From: Caccoplasma_A sp045587545
Lineage (GTDB): Bacteria > Bacteroidota > Bacteroidia > Bacteroidales > G3-4614
Direction of reading: 5' to 3'
Assembly (NCBI GenBank): GCA_045587545.1
Contig: JAZNCN010000008.1
Span: 1-64,000 of the forward strand
Length of the DNA stretch: 64,000 bases
The position numbers and the translations under genes were made by a program. Each line of letters begins with the position of its first letter. Positions within the stretch are counted from its first letter, which is position 1. Under the pieces are notes generated by a model that was given only the letters and a program-made list of their open reading frames with translations, was not told the DNA's origin and did no database searches. Positions 17,017 to 25,378 of the stretch are shown here, in pieces.

Positions 17017-18261
17017 ATGCAGTTGACAATTTTTTCAGCAGTTATAATATTCCTGATAATCATACTTTTGTTGGTGGCAATATTGCTGGTAGCCAAAGCA
17101 AAATTGGTTCAATCAGGCGATGTAACAGTAAATATTAATTCCGAGAGAAAAGTAGTAGCATCGGCAGGTTCAAGTTTGCTTAACGTAATGGCAAACGATA
17201 AGATTTTCTTACCCTCAGCATGTGGAGGACAAGGAAACTGCGGTATGTGTAAATGTCAAGTAGAAGAAGGGGGAGGAGAGATACTTCCAACAGAGGTAGG
17301 CTTCTTCAACCGCAAACAGATAAAAGAGAACTATCGTTTGGCTTGTCAGGTAAAAGTAAAAAACGATATGGAGGTAAAAATACCACAAGAGGTTCTCGGT
17401 ATCAAGAAATGGGAGTGTGAGGTTGTGTCAAATAACAACGTTGCATCGTTCATCAAGGAGTTTGTCGTTAAACTACCCGAAGGCGAAACACTTGATTTTA
17501 AATCAGGAAGTTACATACAAATTGATGTACCCAAATATGAGGCAAAATTTGCCGATATGGATATTGACGAAAAATTCCGCGATGAGTGGGATAAATTCAA
17601 AATGTGGGGTCTTGTCTCTAAAAATACAGAGGAGACATACCGTGCCTACTCAATGGCTAATCACCCTGCAGAAGGAAATATTGTTATGTTGAACATTCGT
17701 ATAGCAACACCACCATTTGACCGTTCAACAGGAACATGGGCAGCAGGAATTAATCCGGGTATCTGTTCATCATACATCTTCTCTCGTAAGCCGGGCGATA
17801 AAGTAACAGTATCAGGACCTTACGGAGATTTCCATATCTTAGATACAAAACGCGAGATGTTATACATTGGAGGAGGAGCAGGTATGGCGCCATTACGTTC
17901 ACACCTATTGCACCTATTCCATACACTAAAAACAACTGACCGCAAGATATCATATTGGTATGGAGCACGATCACGTCGCGAAATATTCTACGAAGAAGAT
18001 TTCCGTGCAATAGAGCGTGAATTCCCCAACTTCTCATTCCATATAGCGTTGTCTGACCCCCAACCCGAAGATAATTGGACAGGTTATACAGGATTTATCC
18101 ACCAAGTAATCTATGATAATTATCTTAAGACACACGATGCGCCCGAAGATATCGAGTACTACATGTGTGGTCCCGGTCCTATGGCAAATGCTGTTAAGAA
18201 GATGCTTTGGGATTTAGGAGTACCTCGCGAAATGTTGATGTTTGACGATTTTGGAGGATAA
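17017..18261 (+). CDS. nqrF: Na+-translocating NADH:quinone reductase subunit F
   Basis: A 414-residue electron-entry subunit. One N-terminal membrane helix (about 5-27) is followed by a 2Fe-2S ferredoxin domain with cysteines at C69, C75, C78 and a fourth in LACQV near 112, then an FAD domain (RAYSMANHP) and an NADH-binding domain (YIGGGAGMAPLRSHL; YMCGPGPM). It oxidises NADH and passes electrons to NqrB/C. Last gene of the operon; a strong terminator follows. Confidence 0.96.
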   Translation: MQLTIFSAVIIFLIIILLLVAILLVAKAKLVQSGDVTVNINSERKVVASAGSSLLNVMANDKIFLPSACGGQGNCGMCKCQVEEGGGEILPTEVGFFNRKQIKENYRLACQVKVKNDMEVKIPQEVLGIKKWECEVVSNNNVASFIKEFVVKLPEGETLDFKSGSYIQIDVPKYEAKFADMDIDEKFRDEWDKFKMWGLVSKNTEETYRAYSMANHPAEGNIVMLNIRIATPPFDRSTGTWAAGINPGICSSYIFSRKPGDKVTVSGPYGDFHILDTKREMLYIGGGAGMAPLRSHLLHLFHTLKTTDRKISYWYGARSRREIFYEEDFRAIEREFPNFSFHIALSDPQPEDNWTGYTGFIHQVIYDNYLKTHDAPEDIEYYMCGPGPMANAVKKMLWDLGVPREMLMFDDFGG

Positions 18262-18264
18262 AGT

Positions 18265-18310
18265 CAGTTGTTAGTTTTTAGTTGTACGGTGCTACGCACC
18301 TTAGTTTTTA
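18265..18310 (+). repeat. Dispersed repeat family R2 after nqrF
   Basis: CAGTTGTTAGTTTTTAGTTG starts 3 bp after the nqrF stop and continues around the palindrome GGTGCTACGCACC. It matches the repeat after nifJ. Confidence 0.7.
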
Positions 18311-18331
18311 GAAACTAATATTAAATATACG

Positions 18332-18361
18332 GCAGGTTGTTCAATCAAACGAACAACCTGC
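18332..18361 (+). terminator. Terminator of the nqr operon
   Basis: An 11-pair perfect hairpin, GCAGGTTGTTC / GAACAACCTGC, with an eight-base loop, followed by TTCTTG. Confidence 0.88.
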
Positions 18362-18419
18362 TTCTTGTAACTATGCCGCTATTGTATCTTAAATAAAATT
18401 AGCATATTTTTGCATTAAA

Positions 18420-18444
18420 GTAGGGACAGAGCATGCTCTGTCCG
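18420..18444. repeat. Dispersed palindromic repeat family R1
   Basis: GTAGGGACAGAGCATGCTCTGTCC-type palindrome; the core GACAGAGCATGCTCTGTC is self-complementary. Other copies are at 21837, 54939, 58300 and 61472. Confidence 0.85.
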
Positions 18445-18459
18445 CAGATGTCAGTTGTT

Positions 18460-18622
18460 AAGGGTGTTATATCGCGTGAGCGATTACCATTTGAGTACCC
18501 CAAAATAAAAAAGAAGAAGAGTGATATTTGCCTCAAAATAAATTTTGGTCAATACCACTCTTCTTCTTTTTATTCTTTTTGTTGCACAAAAAAAGGGCAC
18601 TCGCTCACGCGATATGGCCCTT
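18460..18622. repeat. 163-bp fold-back element between nqrF and sodB
   Basis: A nested inverted repeat. The outer arms 18469-18483 and 18601-18615 pair perfectly over 15 bp (ATATCGCGTGAGCGA / TCGCTCACGCGATAT) and are extended by AAGGG/CCCTT. Inner arms at 18504-18523 and 18556-18574 pair over 19 bp with one bulged A (an AAGAAGAAGAGTG purine run). The centre folds on CAAAAT/ATTTTG. A short reading frame across it is an artefact of the repeat. It could be a MITE-like remnant or a structured RNA. The rest of the 467-bp gap 18262-18728 holds repeats R2 and R1 and the nqr terminator; nothing else is seen. Confidence 0.9.
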
Positions 18623-18728
18623 CATCAATTTAAAATTCATCACATTATGCTTATTAAAGTGCTGTATGTTACGCTCACGCGTAGTTTTGAAAGTGTAGTT
18701 TGTATATTTTGTCTCTAATCATTACATA

Positions 18729-19337
18729 TTAAAAACACTTGTCTTTGAAAATTGTTCGCTCTTTATAGCGTTTTTCCACAATTCCCCAATTTAAAATCAT
18801 CCATAGAGCCGACAAATGTTCGGCGCGTTGATTTTGGTAGTCGAGATAGTATGCGTGTTCCCACACATCAAATGCAAGTAACGGTATGCGGCTATTTAAT
18901 ATAGGATTGTCGGCATTCTGACATTTATCTATCTGTAAATGACCCTCTACGTCCGACGATAACCATACCCAGCCCGAGCCGAATATGCTTACTCCCTCCG
19001 TTACAAATCTCTCCTTAAAGCCTATCTCGCTACCAAAATCGCGCTCAATGGCTCTTCTTAAATCTCCACTTAGTTTATTGTTCCTATCTCCAGCAAATTG
19101 GTTGAAGTAGAATATGTGGTTCCATGCCTGAGAAGCATTATTAAATATTGCTCCTTTACTATTTAGTATAATCTCTTCAATACTTTTGCCGTTTAAAGGC
19201 GACTCTGTAATTAACTTATTGAGATTATCAAAGTAGGCTTTAGTATGCTTGCCATAATGAAAACTCATTGTCTTTGCACTTATAACGGGTTCAAGTGCAT
19301 CTTCTTTGAATTGCAGAAGAGGAAGTTTGTATCTCAT
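18729..19337 (-). CDS. sodB: Superoxide dismutase, Fe/Mn family
   Basis: A 202-residue iron/manganese superoxide dismutase that converts superoxide to oxygen and peroxide. Metal ligands lie in MSFHYGKHTKAYF (about residue 26), AWNHIFYFNQF (about 75), and the DVWEHAYYLDYQNQRAEH signature (Asp and His near 160). No signal peptide, so cytoplasmic. It is transcribed divergently from the helicase gene. Whether it prefers iron or manganese cannot be told reliably, but Bacteroidales enzymes of this type are usually iron or cambialistic. Confidence 0.94.
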   Translation of the reverse strand: MRYKLPLLQFKEDALEPVISAKTMSFHYGKHTKAYFDNLNKLITESPLNGKSIEEIILNSKGAIFNNASQAWNHIFYFNQFAGDRNNKLSGDLRRAIERDFGSEIGFKERFVTEGVSIFGSGWVWLSSDVEGHLQIDKCQNADNPILNSRIPLLAFDVWEHAYYLDYQNQRAEHLSALWMILNWGIVEKRYKERTIFKDKCF

Positions 19338-19425
19338 ATCAATATAGTTTTTATTATTAAAACATTGATTGCTTTAAATGGTTCACAATATAGGTTATTG
19401 TTGATAACTATTGTAGTGTATGATA

Positions 19426-19454
19426 TTGTTATTCAATCTTATTTCATACCTTTG
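19426..19454 (+). promoter_or_regulatory. Promoter of the PcrA/UvrD-type helicase gene
   Basis: TTG (19426-19428) and TACCTTTG (19447-19454) fit the Bacteroidota consensus with an 18-bp spacer. It supports the start codon at 19479, because a longer reading from 19245 would begin inside sodB and upstream of the promoter. Confidence 0.72.
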
Positions 19455-19478
19455 CAAACGGCAAAGTTTGAAATAGGT

Positions 19479-21794
19479 ATGCACGCAATAGATTTAAATG
19501 ATTTGAATCAAAGCCAGCGCAGTGCTGTGGAGTATTGCGAAGGACCTTCTCTTGTAATTGCAGGAGCAGGTTCCGGTAAAACACGTGTGCTTACATACAA
19601 AATTGCACATTTGCTTAACAGTGGTTATGCTCCATTTACAATTTTGGCATTGACCTTTACTAATAAGGCCGCAGAAGAGATGAAGAGTCGTATAGCAACT
19701 ATGGTAGGGGGAAATACAGCATCACGTTTATGGATGGGTACATTTCACTCAATCTTTTTACGCATATTGCGAGCAAATGCAAGCCGAATAGGTTTCTCCT
19801 CTGATTTTACCATTTACGATTCGTCCGATTCGCGCAGTCTTATAACATCTATTATCAAGGAGATGCAACTTGACGACAAACTTTACAAACCTCGTAGTAT
19901 AGCATCAATCATATCTCGAGCAAAGAATGCCTTGATAACACCTAATGCGTATGCCTCAAATCGCGAAATAGTTGAGGACGATATAAAGGCTAAACGGGGA
20001 ATGACAAAAGATATTTACCGTGCCTATTGCGAGCGTTGTCATAGGGCAGGGGCAATGGATTTTGATGATATACTGCTATACACAAATATACTATTCAGAG
20101 ATAATCCCGATGTTGTAGAGCATTATGGCAATCTGTTCCGCTATGTCCTTGTTGATGAGTATCAAGATGTAAACTTTGCTCAACACCTTATAGTAAAGCA
20201 GATAGTAAAATATTGCAAAAGGTTGTGTGTGGTTGGAGACGATGCTCAAAGCATATACTCTTTCCGCGGAGCAAACATCAGTAATATACTTAATCTGCAA
20301 AACGAGTATGAAAACTGTCGTATTTTCAAACTTGAACAGAACTATCGTTCAACGCAGATGATTGTAAATGCGGCAAACAGCCTTATAGCCAAGAACAAAG
20401 GTCAAATCCCAAAACATATATATTCTCAAAACGATAAAGGAGAGCGAGTAAAACTGGTAAAATCATACTCCGACTACGAAGAGGCATATATGGTTGCAGG
20501 CTCAATAAGCGAAGTGCATTTACGTGCAGGCGATGGTTATAACACCTTTGCCATATTATACCGCACAAATGCGCAGTCAAGAACCTTTGAGGAGGCGCTT
20601 CGTAAACGTAATATCCCATATCGTATTTATGGAGGTATCTCATTCTATCAACGTAAAGAGATAAAAGATGTCATAGCCTATATTCGTTTGGTTTTAAACC
20701 CTGCCGACGAAGAGGCACTTAAACGTATAATCAACTATCCTGCACGAGGAATAGGGGATACAACTCTGAAAAAAATAGGAGCAGCGGCAACAACTCAGAA
20801 AACAACTCTTTGGGAGGTGCTATGCAACCCGTTGGAGAATGGATTAAAAATAAACTCAGGCACACAAACAAAACTACAAAATTTCCGTACTCTTATAGAG
20901 GATTTAATGGAGAAGGTTAAAGATTGCTCTGCTGCTGAGTTTGTACAATACCTTATTCGCAAAACAGGAATATTTGCCGATGTATATATCGATAATATGC
21001 CTGAAAATCTCAGCCGTCAAGAGAATTTACAGGAGTTGATAAACGGAATTGTTGAGTTTTGCGAAAACCGTGAGGAGAGTGGCGAGAGTGCAACCATAAG
21101 CGATTTCCTTTCAGAAGTATCTCTTGCAACCGACCAAGATAATGGCGATGAGAGTGAGAGCGAAAAAGTAACCCTTATGACTGTTCATGCAGCTAAAGGA
21201 TTGGAGTTTCGTAACATATATATAGTGGGGCTTGAAGAGGATCTTTTCCCCTCATCAATGAGTCTGGGTTCGATTAACGAAATAGAGGAGGAGCGTCGTC
21301 TGCTATATGTGGCAATAACGCGAGCCGAAAAAAGATGCACCCTATCCTATGCCTCATCGCGTTATCGCAATGGTCAGACGGTATCGTCACCGCCAAGCCG
21401 ATTTATAAAAGATTTGGATTTCTCATTTGTAAACGACACAACAGGAGTTGAACGACAAGGAGATTCATTCTCCGAGCAACGCAATGCCTTCTCATCAACA
21501 GTTCGTGTACAACAGAGAACTATCCCATCAACCGATAGTTATAACGAAGAGCCAAAACCTCAATTACGCACTATGCGAGCAGCATTATCGTCGCTGACTC
21601 CTGCAACGGGAGGAGAAACAAATGGAGCATCTGCAGAGCTAAAAGTTGGTTCACGCATTAAGCACGACCGATTTGGAGTGGGAGAGGTTCTATCAATGTC
21701 GGGAGAAGGAGATAACAGAAAAGTTGAAGTAGAATTCATAAATGTAGGAAAGAAAACCTTGTTGCTAAAATTTGCACGATATACGATATTGTAG
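19479..21794 (+). CDS. pcrA: UvrD/PcrA-type superfamily 1 DNA helicase
   Basis: A 771-residue SF1A ATP-dependent 3'-5' DNA helicase for repair and replication restart. N-terminal motif Q (LNQSQRSAV), Walker A GAGSGKT at about 29-35, motif Ia TFTNKAAEEM, motif II VDEYQD near 225, motif III GDDAQSIYSFRGA, motif IV QNYRS, motif V TVHAAKGLEF and motif VI VAITRAEK are all present. The C-terminus ends in the Tudor-like segment KVGSRIKHDRFGVGEV typical of PcrA/UvrD. The start at residue 79 of the open frame is chosen because that methionine begins the family homology and lies just after the promoter. Confidence 0.95.
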   Translation: MHAIDLNDLNQSQRSAVEYCEGPSLVIAGAGSGKTRVLTYKIAHLLNSGYAPFTILALTFTNKAAEEMKSRIATMVGGNTASRLWMGTFHSIFLRILRANASRIGFSSDFTIYDSSDSRSLITSIIKEMQLDDKLYKPRSIASIISRAKNALITPNAYASNREIVEDDIKAKRGMTKDIYRAYCERCHRAGAMDFDDILLYTNILFRDNPDVVEHYGNLFRYVLVDEYQDVNFAQHLIVKQIVKYCKRLCVVGDDAQSIYSFRGANISNILNLQNEYENCRIFKLEQNYRSTQMIVNAANSLIAKNKGQIPKHIYSQNDKGERVKLVKSYSDYEEAYMVAGSISEVHLRAGDGYNTFAILYRTNAQSRTFEEALRKRNIPYRIYGGISFYQRKEIKDVIAYIRLVLNPADEEALKRIINYPARGIGDTTLKKIGAAATTQKTTLWEVLCNPLENGLKINSGTQTKLQNFRTLIEDLMEKVKDCSAAEFVQYLIRKTGIFADVYIDNMPENLSRQENLQELINGIVEFCENREESGESATISDFLSEVSLATDQDNGDESESEKVTLMTVHAAKGLEFRNIYIVGLEEDLFPSSMSLGSINEIEEERRLLYVAITRAEKRCTLSYASSRYRNGQTVSSPPSRFIKDLDFSFVNDTTGVERQGDSFSEQRNAFSSTVRVQQRTIPSTDSYNEEPKPQLRTMRAALSSLTPATGGETNGASAELKVGSRIKHDRFGVGEVLSMSGEGDNRKVEVEFINVGKKTLLLKFARYTIL

Positions 21795-21836
21795 TTGTTA
21801 GTTGCAACTGCAAGTCGTTTGTTAATAAAAAAAAAT

Positions 21837-21861
21837 GTAGGGACATGGCATGCCACGTCCG
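21837..21861. repeat. Dispersed palindromic repeat family R1 (variant)
   Basis: GTAGGGACATGGCATGCCACGTCCG keeps the R1 shape but with both arms changed together (GACATGGCATGCCACGTC), so the palindrome is largely kept. It lies 14 bp before nspC. Confidence 0.8.
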
Positions 21862-21875
21862 TAAAAAAACAAAAT

Positions 21876-23009
21876 ATGAAAAAAGAAAATATACCCTCGC
21901 CAACATTTGTCCTCGAGGAGGATAAATTTCGTAAAAACCTATCACTCATACGCACGGTAAAGGAGCGGGCAGGAGTTGATATAATAATGGCATTCAAAGC
22001 CTTTGCCCTATGGAAAGTCTTTGATGTAGTACGAGAGTATATCCCCTATACAACAGCAAGTTCATTATCAGAGGCTCGTTTGGCATTTGAAGAGATGAAA
22101 TCGTATGCCCACACCTATGCACCGGTATATAGCAACGAGGAGTTCCCAAAAATAATGGAGTGTAGCAGCCATATAACATTCAACTCACTTACACAATATG
22201 AACATTTCCGTCCTCAGATTGAGGCATCAGAACGTCATATCTCATGCGGAATACGAATAAATCCGGAGTATTCACAAGTCGAAACCGACCTCTATAATCC
22301 ATGCGCACCCGGTTCGCGTTTGGGAGTAACAGCCGATAAGTTACAGCAATTGCCACAAGGCATTGAGGGTTTGCATTGTCATACCCTGTGTGAGTCTGAC
22401 TCATATATGTTGGCAAATGTATTGGAAAAAATTGAGGAGCGTTTCGGTAATCTATTGCCACAAATAAAGTGGTTGAATATGGGAGGCGGACACCTGATGA
22501 CTCGTGCAGGCTATGATATAGAACATCTTGTATCGTTACTTCGTAGGTTTAAAGCAAAATATCCAAACTTACAAATAATCTTAGAGCCGGGCAGTGCCTT
22601 TGCATGGCGAGCAGGATATCTAAAATCAACAGTGCTTGATATAGTTGAGAACCGTGGTATTCGCACCCTGATGCTAAATGTATCGTTTGCATGCCATATG
22701 CCCGATTGTTTAGAGATGCCATACCGCCCCGAGGTAGAGGGAGCGCATCAACCGCGCGAAGGCGAAACCGTATATCGTTTAGGCGGAAACTCATGCCTTA
22801 GTGGAGATTTTGTTGGTGATTATGCCTTTGACCGCGAGCCACAAATAGGCGATACCATAATCCTTTGCGACATGATGCACTACACCACAGTAAAAACAAC
22901 AATGTTTAACGGAGTGTCGCACCCCTCAATAGCGTGGCTTGCATCAGACGGAACAGCTACTATGCTCCGTCAATTTGGTTACGAAGATTATAAAAACAGA
23001 ATGAGTTGA
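21876..23009 (+). CDS. nspC: Carboxynorspermidine decarboxylase
   Basis: A 377-residue PLP-dependent fold-III decarboxylase, last step of the alternative spermidine route through carboxyspermidine. The PLP lysine is in MAFKAFALWK (about K41); HCHTLCESD (about 170), NMGGGHLMT, EPGSAFAW and GNSCLSGD with CD MMHYT carry the active site. The start at 21876 is chosen because the frame upstream runs through repeat R1. The partner carboxynorspermidine dehydrogenase is not in the window. Normal length for Bacteroidales. Confidence 0.93.
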   Translation: MKKENIPSPTFVLEEDKFRKNLSLIRTVKERAGVDIIMAFKAFALWKVFDVVREYIPYTTASSLSEARLAFEEMKSYAHTYAPVYSNEEFPKIMECSSHITFNSLTQYEHFRPQIEASERHISCGIRINPEYSQVETDLYNPCAPGSRLGVTADKLQQLPQGIEGLHCHTLCESDSYMLANVLEKIEERFGNLLPQIKWLNMGGGHLMTRAGYDIEHLVSLLRRFKAKYPNLQIILEPGSAFAWRAGYLKSTVLDIVENRGIRTLMLNVSFACHMPDCLEMPYRPEVEGAHQPREGETVYRLGGNSCLSGDFVGDYAFDREPQIGDTIILCDMMHYTTVKTTMFNGVSHPSIAWLASDGTATMLRQFGYEDYKNRMS

Positions 23010-23101
23010 TGCCAATTATCAGTTGTTAGTTGTTAGCGAATTACTTTAATGACCCTAAAGACCTAATACAAGCAACAAACCTGATAATAAGCTACATCAT
23101 C

Positions 23102-23133
23102 TTTGCTAAATAAAAAAAATATTAATACTTTTG
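23102..23133 (+). promoter_or_regulatory. Promoter of the structured leader and secreted-protein genes
   Basis: TTTG (23102-23105), 20 bp, TACTTTTG (23126-23133) is a full match to the Bacteroidota promoter. Transcription would start near 23140, giving a leader of about 355 nt before the first gene at 23498. Confidence 0.82.
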
Positions 23134-23159
23134 TAATAGTAAAAACATTGAAATTAAGA

Positions 23160-23206
23160 ATTATAATTTCTAATTGTGGCAAAGCCACGAACTAATTTCT
23201 AATTTA
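23160..23206. repeat. Dispersed repeat family R3
   Basis: TTTCTAATTGTGGCAAAGCCACGAACTAATTTCTAATTT-like sequence, matching 8823-8870 in form: TTTCTAATT runs around a TGGC...GCCA palindrome. Confidence 0.6.
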
Positions 23207-23231
23207 AAATAATTTTGCCTATGAAACATTA

Positions 23232-23413
23232 GCGTATAGTTGATACGCACATTTTAAATATATTGGAAAAAGCGTTTTAGCAATTATTCTTTCCCTTTGA
23301 AAGTTTGGCGACTAAAAAGACAGAAAGGAGTGATGGTTAAGATGCTCGTGCTTTTTAGTACGGGCTTTTGTCTATTCTTCTGTCTGGGTTACGCCAAACA
23401 CCTCAAAGGGGGG
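23232..23413 (+). ncRNA. Candidate structured leader RNA, class unknown
   Basis: A small hairpin GCGTAT/ATACGC (23232-23248) precedes a long nested structure: CCCTTTGA (23293-23300) with TCAAAGGG (23403-23410); TTTGGCG (23304-23310) with CGCCAAA (23392-23398); AGACAGAA (23318-23325) with TTCTGTCT (23378-23385); and an inner hairpin GCTCGTGCT (23344-23352) with AGTACGGGC (23357-23365) closed by TTTT. That is 32 pairs in four helices, 30 of them Watson-Crick, too many for chance. A T-run preceded by CCGTGC follows at 23428-23440. It could be a cis-acting leader of the gene at 23498 or a free small RNA. I do not recognise a known riboswitch. Confidence 0.78.
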
Positions 23414-23497
23414 ATAAACTAAAAGTTCCGTGCTTTTTTTATGTGTGTATATAAAGTTTATAAAGGAACACTTACAATAACTTAATAAGATATTAAA

Positions 23498-23998
23498 ATG
23501 GAAAAAGTATTGAAAATATTTTACGCTACTATATTGTTGCAAATATTTATACCTTCTGTTTTGGCAACTGACTATATGAATGTCTATTTAATATCGCAAG
23601 GCGCATTTCAATCAATAGCAATTGACGAAATAGACAAAATCACCTTCTCTTCTGAAGATGAAGTAAATATCACCATTTCAGGTATGGTAACCCCCATGGC
23701 AATAGACAACATTGAGGTTATCACTTTTGGCGATACCGATATTACATCTGTTGAAGAGAACGAAGCAGAGGTGGCTGATGTAGAGATAACATATATTGCA
23801 TCATCAAGTGAGGTAAAAATAACATCGCCAGAACCAATCAATCAAGTACAGTTATACAATATGCAAGGCGTACTGATTAAGACGCTTGCTCCCGGAGTAG
23901 AAATTGCAATACTTGAGGTAGGTAACTACCCTTCAGGAATCTATATTGTAGCCGTACAATCAGGCGAACAAGTAGTAACTAAGAAAATTATTAAATAA
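23498..23998 (+). CDS. Small secreted protein with T9SS type A sorting domain
   Basis: A 166-residue secreted protein. Residues 1-23 are a signal peptide. Residues 24-85 hold two similar units (IDEIDKITFSS and IDNIEVITFGD), a pattern common in short Bacteroidales surface proteins. Residues about 90-166 are a type A T9SS sorting domain (VQLYNMQGVLIKTL ... PSGIYIVAVQSGEQVVTKKIIK-like end). So the protein is almost only a signal, a short repeat and an export tag; function is unknown. It follows a 355-nt structured leader. Confidence 0.82.
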   Translation: MEKVLKIFYATILLQIFIPSVLATDYMNVYLISQGAFQSIAIDEIDKITFSSEDEVNITISGMVTPMAIDNIEVITFGDTDITSVEENEAEVADVEITYIASSSEVKITSPEPINQVQLYNMQGVLIKTLAPGVEIAILEVGNYPSGIYIVAVQSGEQVVTKKIIK

Positions 23999-24000
23999 GT

Positions 24001-24052
24001 TAACAACTATCTGTAGGGCGGCAGAGTTTAGCGATGCCGACAACAAACAACT
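24001..24052 (+). repeat. Dispersed repeat family R2
   Basis: TAACAACTATCTGTAGGGCGGC... GCCGACAAC; starts 2 bp after the preceding stop codon and matches the copies at 26621 and 27848. Confidence 0.7.
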
Positions 24053-24061
24053 CAAAAAAAT

Positions 24062-25189
24062 ATGAAAAGATTAATTCCATTGCTAATAGCAATAGCAGCC
24101 ATAGTAAGCAGTGCGTATGCACAAGGGTATGATAGGATATTAAATATTTATAAAGATGGAGTACTCAAACATAAATACAATGTAACAGGGTTAGATTATA
24201 TCGATTTTGAAAAGAAACCAAAATTGAAAGTAACAGCAGTTGTCTCTCCTGAAAATTCGGGAACAGTTACGATTAATGGCTTATCAAGCCCTCAATATAT
24301 ATCAGAAGATTCAACAGTTACTTTTATTGCTTCACCAAAAGATGGTTATGTTTTTTCAAATTGGGTAATAAATGGGAAAGAAATACCTGTAGAAAATACT
24401 ACATACACAACAACAATCACAAGAGATACGGAATGTGTTGCTAATTTTGTGAGCGTAGCATCATCTGATTTAGGTGTATCTTTACAAGGGAATGCCTTTG
24501 CAATTCCTACTAATGAAATTGGATTTGGTGAAGAGTCCTCTTTTACAATTTCATTTAGGGTATATATTAATCAATTTAATCATGATACAGATGGTACTCA
24601 ACTATTGAATATTCGCTCGGAAATAGATCCTTGGCCTGAAAGTGATTGGGGTTATATGTGGAGTCAGATTAATACTGACGGAACATTTAGTTGCGCAGTT
24701 CGCTCATATTCTGATGCTGATGCTGTATACTTCCCGATGCAGAAAGATTATATATTACAACCTAAAACTTGGTATCGTTTGACTTTTTGTAAGGAATATG
24801 ATAGTTTTGATGGTAGTACATTTTTTTATTTGTATCTTAATGGAGAACTAATTTCTAAAATAAATCTTGTCCCTTATCCTTGGAAAAGCTCTAATGTAAT
24901 AATGATTGGAGGAGCTGCATTTGGTCGTGCCGGACTTGACGGAACTATTGATGATGTACGCCTATATGATGAGGCTCTTACTGAAGAAGAGATTAGTCAT
25001 TTAGACCAATTTTCAAGCATAGGTTACTGGAACTTTGAGAGTATCCCTGGCGGAGATAGTACTCTATATACTATATATAGTGATGGCTATAATAAAAATA
25101 TACCAGCAAAAATGTATAATATTGATGTGTTCTCTACGGGTAATCAAAAATTTATTTCGGTTCCTTTCTATTTTACAGAAGGTTATTAA
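24062..25189 (+). CDS. Secreted protein with InlB-like repeat and LamG/concanavalin-like domain
   Basis: A 375-residue secreted protein with signal peptide (residues 1-20). A DGVLKHKYNVTGLDYIDFE segment resembles the short repeat in the upstream gene. Residues about 55-132 form a divergent InlB B-repeat (GTVTINGLSS ... CVANFV). Residues about 140-320 look like a LamG/concanavalin A-like lectin domain (FTISFRVYIN, WYRLTFCKEYD, IDDVRLYDEALTEEEI). No T9SS sorting domain is seen at the C-terminus, unlike its neighbour. Binding target unknown; a glycan or matrix ligand is an inference. Co-directional with 23498-23998. Confidence 0.8.
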   Translation: MKRLIPLLIAIAAIVSSAYAQGYDRILNIYKDGVLKHKYNVTGLDYIDFEKKPKLKVTAVVSPENSGTVTINGLSSPQYISEDSTVTFIASPKDGYVFSNWVINGKEIPVENTTYTTTITRDTECVANFVSVASSDLGVSLQGNAFAIPTNEIGFGEESSFTISFRVYINQFNHDTDGTQLLNIRSEIDPWPESDWGYMWSQINTDGTFSCAVRSYSDADAVYFPMQKDYILQPKTWYRLTFCKEYDSFDGSTFFYLYLNGELISKINLVPYPWKSSNVIMIGGAAFGRAGLDGTIDDVRLYDEALTEEEISHLDQFSSIGYWNFESIPGGDSTLYTIYSDGYNKNIPAKMYNIDVFSTGNQKFISVPFYFTEGY

Positions 25190-25211
25190 TAGCTATAATA
25201 TAACTATACAT

Positions 25212-25250
25212 AAAAATAGCCATTGCTCTAAAAAGGGCAATGGCTATTTT
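25212..25250 (+). terminator. Terminator after the LamG-type protein gene
   Basis: A 14-pair hairpin AAAATAGCCATTGC / GCAATGGCTATTTT. A near-identical hairpin with a compensating base pair change follows the next gene at 26533-26573. Confidence 0.9.
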
Positions 25251-25378
25251 CATAACTACCAAAATTTATTACTCTATTATATCTCATATTAATAATTTTC
25301 AGCTAAATTGTTTGCATATTAAAAATTAATTACGATATTTGCGTTACGAAAATATTGAAATGAAAATATTGTGATACA

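Noticed and set aside
18433..18633. Possible 66-residue gene
   Set aside because: It lies wholly in the fold-back element and reads through both arms; no start signal and no recognisable protein.
19245..19478. N-terminal extension of the PcrA-type helicase
   Set aside because: It would begin inside sodB and lies upstream of a good promoter; helicase homology starts at 19479.
23293..23410. Known riboswitch or stable RNA (TPP, cobalamin, 6S, RNase P, tmRNA)
   Set aside because: The core motifs of these classes are not present; left as an unclassified structured RNA.
24062..25189. T9SS sorting domain on the LamG-type protein
   Set aside because: The C-terminus lacks the sorting-domain motifs seen in the four tagged proteins.
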